A stretch of 11,291 bases of DNA from Bacillota bacterium (GTDB lineage Bacteria; Bacillota_I; Bacilli_A; RFN20; CAG-826): contig DNPJ01000102.1 in NCBI GenBank assembly GCA_003501485.1, forward strand, positions 703-11,993. Direction: 5' to 3'. Every line of letters begins with the position of its first letter. The first letter of the stretch is position 1. Below, piece after piece: positions 7,280 to 11,291 of the stretch. The notes under the pieces are model-generated. The model was not told where the DNA came from. It made no database searches and worked only from the letters and a program-made list of their open reading frames with translations. A program made the position numbers and the translations under genes.

Positions 7280-7284
7280 TCCTT
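7280..7284 (-). promoter_or_regulatory. Ribosome binding site deciding the LicD start
   Basis: The minus strand reads AAGGA, then eight bases, then ATG at 7269-7271. It supports the shorter LicD start over the overlapping ATG at 7299-7301. Confidence 0.55.
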
Positions 7285-7297
7285 AAATAACCATAAT

Positions 7298-8311
7298 TCA
7301 TGATGATGGCATTCCATGTTTTGTTTTATAATACTCTATCTTTTCAGCAAAAGAATAAACAACATAAAATACATATTTATTAATTGATAACAATTTAACC
7401 TTAATTTTATCGGAAGTCTTTGCCCATGGACGTTTAATCAAATATTTATATTTTTCTATGCATTTCATCGCTCTTTTCTGCACTTCGGCATAAGCATTAA
7501 AACCAACATCCATAATCCTTTTTAGAAATTTAAGATTTGTTACTAATTCCATATATTCTGCATATTCCTTTATTTCAGGAAAGGTACTAGCAATATACTT
7601 TGTAACACCTTCTGCGATATCAAAAATAACAAAATTTCTATTAGACATAGAAGAATGAATAATGGAATTGTTGCGCATCCTGTAATAATAAAAATGGCTA
7701 TTATTAATGATTGCTACCATATTGCTTTTCCCAAACACATAGAATGTTGTGGCATAATCCTCATATAGAAGTCCTTTAGGAAATTCGATATTTTTCCAAA
7801 GCTTTGTTAGAAACAATTTTCCACATGAACAAAGAGTAATTCTGTCGCTCAAAAACATTCTTTTCATTGCTTCAGAATTCGATATTTCATCAATTTGAAG
7901 TTCATTCTCATTCTTAATTTGTAGATAATCGTAAAATGGAAATAAGTTCGTCGTGACTACATCAACATGTTTTTTCTCTGCAATACTTACCATTTTTTCG
8001 ATAGTGATTATGTCTATTAAGTCATCGCTATCTAAGAAAAAAATGTATTTCCCTTTGCATTCTTTAATACCTACATTTCTGGCATCAGATAATCCACCAT
8101 TTATTTTATGAATAACCTTAATTCTACTGTCTTTATTTTTCCACTCATCACATAAAGAAACAGATTTATCAGTAGAGCCATCATCCACTAAGATAATTTC
8201 AAGATTTTTGTAAGTTTGTTCTACAGCACTATCAACACATTCCATCAAATAGTCTTGAACATTGTATACTGGTATAACAATAGAAACCAAGGGCTGATTT
8301 TCTTCTTGCAT
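7298..8311 (-). CDS. GT2-family glycosyltransferase (second of a tandem pair)
   Basis: A 337-residue enzyme with an N-terminal GT-A fold domain. It probably adds a sugar from a nucleotide donor to the growing lipid-linked repeat unit on the cytoplasmic side. Motifs: VSIVIPVYNV (9-18), the donor-binding VDDGSTD (42-48), the metal-binding DSDD (94-97), and YED (183-185) as the likely general base region. FYYYRMRNNSII (207-218) is a typical tail motif of this subgroup. The domain begins within ten residues of the N-terminus, so the start is sound, and AAAAAGGA precedes ATG by about ten bases. No membrane segment is evident, though the basic C-terminal region could lie on the membrane. It is clearly related to the gene just upstream, with shared CDEW, RIKVIH and NNS stretches, which suggests duplication or recruitment of similar enzymes. 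Sugar specificity cannot be read from sequence. Confidence 0.9.
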   Translation of the reverse strand: MQEENQPLVSIVIPVYNVQDYLMECVDSAVEQTYKNLEIILVDDGSTDKSVSLCDEWKNKDSRIKVIHKINGGLSDARNVGIKECKGKYIFFLDSDDLIDIITIEKMVSIAEKKHVDVVTTNLFPFYDYLQIKNENELQIDEISNSEAMKRMFLSDRITLCSCGKLFLTKLWKNIEFPKGLLYEDYATTFYVFGKSNMVAIINNSHFYYYRMRNNSIIHSSMSNRNFVIFDIAEGVTKYIASTFPEIKEYAEYMELVTNLKFLKRIMDVGFNAYAEVQKRAMKCIEKYKYLIKRPWAKTSDKIKVKLLSINKYVFYVVYSFAEKIEYYKTKHGMPSS

Positions 8312-8342
8312 TATTTATTTTTCCTTTTTAATCCTAATAATA

Positions 8343-9320
8343 CTAATACTCTTTTCTTTTAACAGCGAAACTGCTATTCCAAATTATTCTTAAAGCATGT
8401 TGCCCAAAAAATGACAACAAAGCAGCACCTCGATCTTGAATACGAGCTCTATTGTTAAATAGTGTTTCTTTTCGATATTTCTTTATATAGGACCAAACAA
8501 TATTGTTCTCTCTTTTATATCCATTTTTTTCAGGAATATCTAAAGCAAGATGCACAGCTACATTTATCATGCGACAATGTAACGCCGTTGTTAATTCAAC
8601 ATCACCATTTCCAAAATGTTGAGCCATTTCATCTAACCACTCTAAAGCATCTAGCCTTTTCCTGTTAAAAACATGCATTGTACTATTATTTCTTTGACGA
8701 TAGAAATATCCCCATTTGTTAGTTGCAACTATTTTTGAAGAAGCCTCAAATAACTTATATGCGATGGCTAAGTCTTCCATAACTTTTCCTTCGGGAAATG
8801 TAATATATGTGAACAAATCTTTTTTAAATACTTTTGAATGAACATTACAGCTAAAATCTTTTTGATAAAAAGATGCAATAATCGCTTCCCTTGAGTTATA
8901 TTCTTTTATAATTTCCTTTTCATCAAAATCAACAAATAAATTCGTTTGCTCTTTCACATGACACAATGGGGCAATAGTTATATCAGCATTATATTTTGAC
9001 AAAACATGAAACAGATTACTGAAGAAATTCTTCTCTATATAATCATCACTGTCGACAAAAGTAATATAGTCACCATTTGCAATATCTAAACCATAGTTTC
9101 TAGCAGCAGACTGTCCTTTATTTTCGGTGTGAATTACTTTAATTCTGTCGTCTTTCTTACTCCACTCATCACACATCATTCCAGAAAAATCTGTGGACCC
9201 ATCATCAATTATCAGTATTTCAATGCTTTTATATGTCTGGTCAACAATACTTTTTATGCAAACATCAAGATACTGTTCCACATTATAAACAGGTACAATT
9301 ACACTAATTAAAGGATCCAT
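8343..9320 (-). CDS. GT2-family glycosyltransferase (first of a tandem pair)
   Basis: A 325-residue inverting glycosyltransferase of the GT-A type. Motifs: ISVIVPVYNVEQYL (5-18), IDDGSTD (38-44), DSDD (90-93) for metal and nucleotide binding, MED (181-183) as probable catalytic base region, and YFYRQRNNSTMH (205-216). The start at ATG 9318-9320 overlaps the end of the GT4 gene by 17 bases. AAAGGA lies about 11 bases upstream inside the GT4 gene, and the domain starts at residue 4, so a later start would cut it. It is followed after 31 bases by a paralogous GT2 gene. Together with GT4, these give three elongation enzymes in the visible part of the locus. The acceptor and sugar are unknown. Confidence 0.9.
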   Translation of the reverse strand: MDPLISVIVPVYNVEQYLDVCIKSIVDQTYKSIEILIIDDGSTDFSGMMCDEWSKKDDRIKVIHTENKGQSAARNYGLDIANGDYITFVDSDDYIEKNFFSNLFHVLSKYNADITIAPLCHVKEQTNLFVDFDEKEIIKEYNSREAIIASFYQKDFSCNVHSKVFKKDLFTYITFPEGKVMEDLAIAYKLFEASSKIVATNKWGYFYRQRNNSTMHVFNRKRLDALEWLDEMAQHFGNGDVELTTALHCRMINVAVHLALDIPEKNGYKRENNIVWSYIKKYRKETLFNNRARIQDRGAALLSFFGQHALRIIWNSSFAVKRKEY

Positions 9321-10437
9321 TTACCGAATTTTCCTTTCTTCTTTCTATCAAATTCTCATAAAAATTCAAGAGTTTACTTGCCTCAACTTTAATATCAAAA
9401 CCTGACTTTCGCATTGTTTCTTGGGTGTTTTTTCGTTTAAAACAATCAACTTGTTTTAAAATAATATTGGCCCATTCAAATGCAGAGGATTTTAAAGGAA
9501 TAAACATAGTTGATTCAAGAATTTTTGCTTCAGTCGTTACTTTATCTGAAAAAAAACATGGCAATCCCATCGCTTGAGCTTCAACACCAACAACAGGTAA
9601 CCCCTCATATCTTGAGGGAAGCACAAAAACATCCATGGCTTGGTAGAACTTACTAGTATCACTTTGTTTTCCCATAAATCTAACGAAGTCTTCTAAACCA
9701 AGTAGTTTAACTCTTTTTCTAATATTATCCTCTATTTCACCTTCTCCAATTAAAACTAATACAGCATCAGGTCTTTTTTCATGAATCTTTTCAAATATTT
9801 CAATTAAAAATTCATGATTCTTTTGATAACAAAACCTACCAATGTGTCCAATAACCAACTTGTTAGCAAGACCTAATTCTGTCTTTATAACAAAGGATTT
9901 TTGAGGATCATAAGTATATAAATCTAAATCTATAGCATTATTGAACACATGAAACTTTGATTTTTTTCCGTAAAGCCATTGCCCCGCAAGTTTAGAACAG
10001 GCACAGAGTTCAGTTGGATATATTTTAGCAAAAGGTCGTAAAATATACTTTATTATATTCTTCTTGGTTTCGCCCTTACCTGCCGTTGAATGATTATGAG
10101 CAATGCGATTTACTATTCCTACCTTTCTTGCTTTTCTTAAAGAAAAAACACTTAGAGTATTCATGTGTGAATGCACGATACGATATTTATTTTTCTTAAA
10201 GATCTTACTAATCTCCTTATTGTATCTGGCAATATGTTTAACTGAAGGGACAACGTAAATACGTCCACCTAATCGCTCAATATCTTCTCTTTGTGGAAGC
10301 AATGAGCCTTCTAAAGCAAAAAAATCAAATTGAACTTTGGAATGGTCAATGTGCCTATAATAGTTCATAACAACCATTTCTACACCACCATAGTTCATTT
10401 CAGTCATCATTTGGGCAATTCTTATAGGTTCTGACAT
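9304..10437 (-). CDS. GT4-family glycosyltransferase (GT-B fold)
   Basis: A 377-residue retaining glycosyltransferase of two Rossmann-like domains. The N-terminal acceptor domain starts IRIAQMMTEMNYGGVEMVV (5-23), with the glycine-rich GGVE loop, and continues to HSHMNTLS (89-96) and HNHSTAGKG (114-122). The C-terminal donor domain has VIGHIGRFCYQKNHEFL (195-211), LIGEGE (229-234), VRFMGKQSD (252-260) and the E-x7-E pair E278/E286 in RYEGLPVVGVEAQAMG (276-291), which binds the nucleotide sugar. From memory it looks like the EpsF-type enzymes of exopolysaccharide clusters. ATG at 10435-10437 has AAGGA six bases upstream. It lies 35 bases after the polymerase-type gene and overlaps the next GT2 gene by 17 bases, so all three are probably one transcript. 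Its sugar is not predictable from sequence. Confidence 0.92.
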   Translation of the reverse strand: MSEPIRIAQMMTEMNYGGVEMVVMNYYRHIDHSKVQFDFFALEGSLLPQREDIERLGGRIYVVPSVKHIARYNKEISKIFKKNKYRIVHSHMNTLSVFSLRKARKVGIVNRIAHNHSTAGKGETKKNIIKYILRPFAKIYPTELCACSKLAGQWLYGKKSKFHVFNNAIDLDLYTYDPQKSFVIKTELGLANKLVIGHIGRFCYQKNHEFLIEIFEKIHEKRPDAVLVLIGEGEIEDNIRKRVKLLGLEDFVRFMGKQSDTSKFYQAMDVFVLPSRYEGLPVVGVEAQAMGLPCFFSDKVTTEAKILESTMFIPLKSSAFEWANIILKQVDCFKRKNTQETMRKSGFDIKVEASKLLNFYENLIERRKENSVNGSFN

Positions 10438-10472
10438 ATCTATTCCTTAAAACAAGCTAAAATAATAATAAA

Positions 10473-11291
10473 CTAATTATGTTGAATTATCATTTTATTT
10501 TCTTCGGAAACTTTAGACTTAACAAAACCACCCGCCAAAGCAAAGTACACTAAATATCCCGCATCAGTAAGGAATGTATCGTTATAAAAAACTAATAGAA
10601 GAGCTAATAGGCACATTATTTGTGTGTTCATTCTATACTTATCATTCTCTTTCTTTTTAAAAAATAAAAACAAAAATGTTGATAAGTATAAAATTAACCC
10701 AAACACTCCTGTTTGAGTAAACATATATGTTGCTACAAACCATTTATAATTAGAGTTGGCATATGTGTCATAGAATAACGTAGTCCCTAAAATAGATGAT
10801 TCACTAGCATTTCCTAACCCTACACCAAACATTGTTTTAATAAAATCATGATTAAAGAATTTTGATTCAATTGTAAAAATTCCAGTAAACCTATTTAAGT
10901 CTCCTTGGCCTGTATACCCATTACCAAATAATTGATCTTTTATTCCATCAATTGACATATATCCCTTGAAATTGGGGTACTCTCTATACATTATAGAAAG
11001 ACCTATTACACTTACCAAAACTGCTAAAGCAATTAAAATTATATTTAGTAATAATTCCTTTTTGCTTTTCTTATAACATATAAGATACCATCCATATATA
11101 ACTAGCACTTCAAAGAAAAAAGCTTTTAGTTCTATTAATGCAGCGATTAAAAGGCAAACACAAACAGCAATAAAGAACCACAGAGAAGCTATTTGCTTAT
11201 TTCTCCAAGCAGATATCATATAAGTCAAAACAACTAGCATGAGAACATTAACAAAAGTGTTTCCACCTCTTTCATTCTTACCAAATAAACC
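10473..11291 (-). CDS. O-antigen polymerase/ligase-type membrane protein, C-terminal part (5' end beyond the window)
   Basis: The frame stays open from the TAG at 10473-10475 to the window edge, giving about 272 visible residues. The first visible residues GLFGKNERGGNTFVNVLM run into a membrane segment, so the ATG at 11238-11240 is internal and the gene begins outside. Several hydrophobic segments flank a large polar loop (about NFKGYMSIDGIKDQLF to DTYANSNYKW) containing GVGLGNASES, then a last membrane pair (TQTGVFGLILYLSTFLFLFF and a later one with LLALLLVFYND). This layout, with a big periplasmic loop before the final segments, is typical of Wzy polymerases and WaaL-type O-antigen ligases. 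The two are hard to separate by sequence. In this cluster a polymerase joining repeat units in the periplasm is the simpler reading. It is the first gene of the visible run, just upstream of GT4. Confidence 0.75.
   Translation of the reverse strand, partial: GLFGKNERGGNTFVNVLMLVVLTYMISAWRNKQIASLWFFIAVCVCLLIAALIELKAFFFEVLVIYGWYLICYKKSKKELLLNIILIALAVLVSVIGLSIMYREYPNFKGYMSIDGIKDQLFGNGYTGQGDLNRFTGIFTIESKFFNHDFIKTMFGVGLGNASESSILGTTLFYDTYANSNYKWFVATYMFTQTGVFGLILYLSTFLFLFFKKKENDKYRMNTQIMCLLALLLVFYNDTFLTDAGYLVYFALAGGFVKSKVSEENKMIIQHN

Noticed and set aside
8462..8668. Plus-strand open frame of 68 codons
   Set aside because: It lies wholly inside the GT2 gene on the other strand, has no recognisable domain and is a shadow of the real coding frame.
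9129..9311. Plus-strand open frame of 60 codons
   Set aside because: It lies antisense inside the N-terminal catalytic domain of the first GT2 gene, whose motifs are intact. I see no independent support for it.
10473..11240. ATG at 11238-11240 as the true start of the polymerase-type gene
   Set aside because: The frame continues without a stop to the window edge and encodes GLFGKNERGGNTF directly upstream, so the start is outside the window.

Overview
The window is one gene cluster, read entirely from the minus strand, for making and exporting a surface polysaccharide in a low-GC diderm bacterium. Two adjacent outer-membrane beta-barrel proteins with Sec signal peptides show that the cell has an outer membrane. 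Strong Shine-Dalgarno sequences (AAGGA, AAAGGAG) before most genes argue against Bacteroidota. The style of the barrel proteins resembles gut or host-associated spirochaetes of the Treponema type. That assignment is inference from protein character, not from a marker gene.

In transcription order (high to low coordinates), the 5' part carries the 3' portion of a multi-membrane-segment O-antigen polymerase/ligase-type protein (10473-11291, cut by the window edge), a GT4 glycosyltransferase (9304-10437), two tandem paralogous GT2 glycosyltransferases (8343-9320 and 7298-8311), a LicD-family phosphotransferase (6450-7271) and a Wzx-type flippase (4955-6445). These genes are tightly packed and very AT-rich, especially LicD and the flippase.

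A 134-base gap follows (4821-4954), with a perfect TATAAT and a strong ribosome binding site. After it comes a less AT-rich block: the initiating sugar-1-phosphate transferase (4218-4820, GTG start), an Omp85-superfamily barrel with a single visible POTRA-like domain (2381-4183) and a Wzi-family outer-membrane protein (547-2361). Next is a short orphan fragment that looks like the C-terminus of a second Wzy polymerase (200-454), and then the start of an unrecognised secreted protein (1-206, cut by the window edge).

The genes fit a Wzx/Wzy-type pathway. The sugar transferase primes undecaprenyl phosphate, GT4 and the two GT2 enzymes extend the repeat unit, and LicD probably adds a phospho-substituent. 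The flippase moves the unit across the inner membrane, a polymerase joins units, and the Wzi and Omp85-like barrels may anchor or export the product at the outer membrane. No nucleotide-sugar synthesis, Wza, Wzc or Wzb gene is visible here. No CRISPR array, insertion sequence, tRNA or rRNA was seen.
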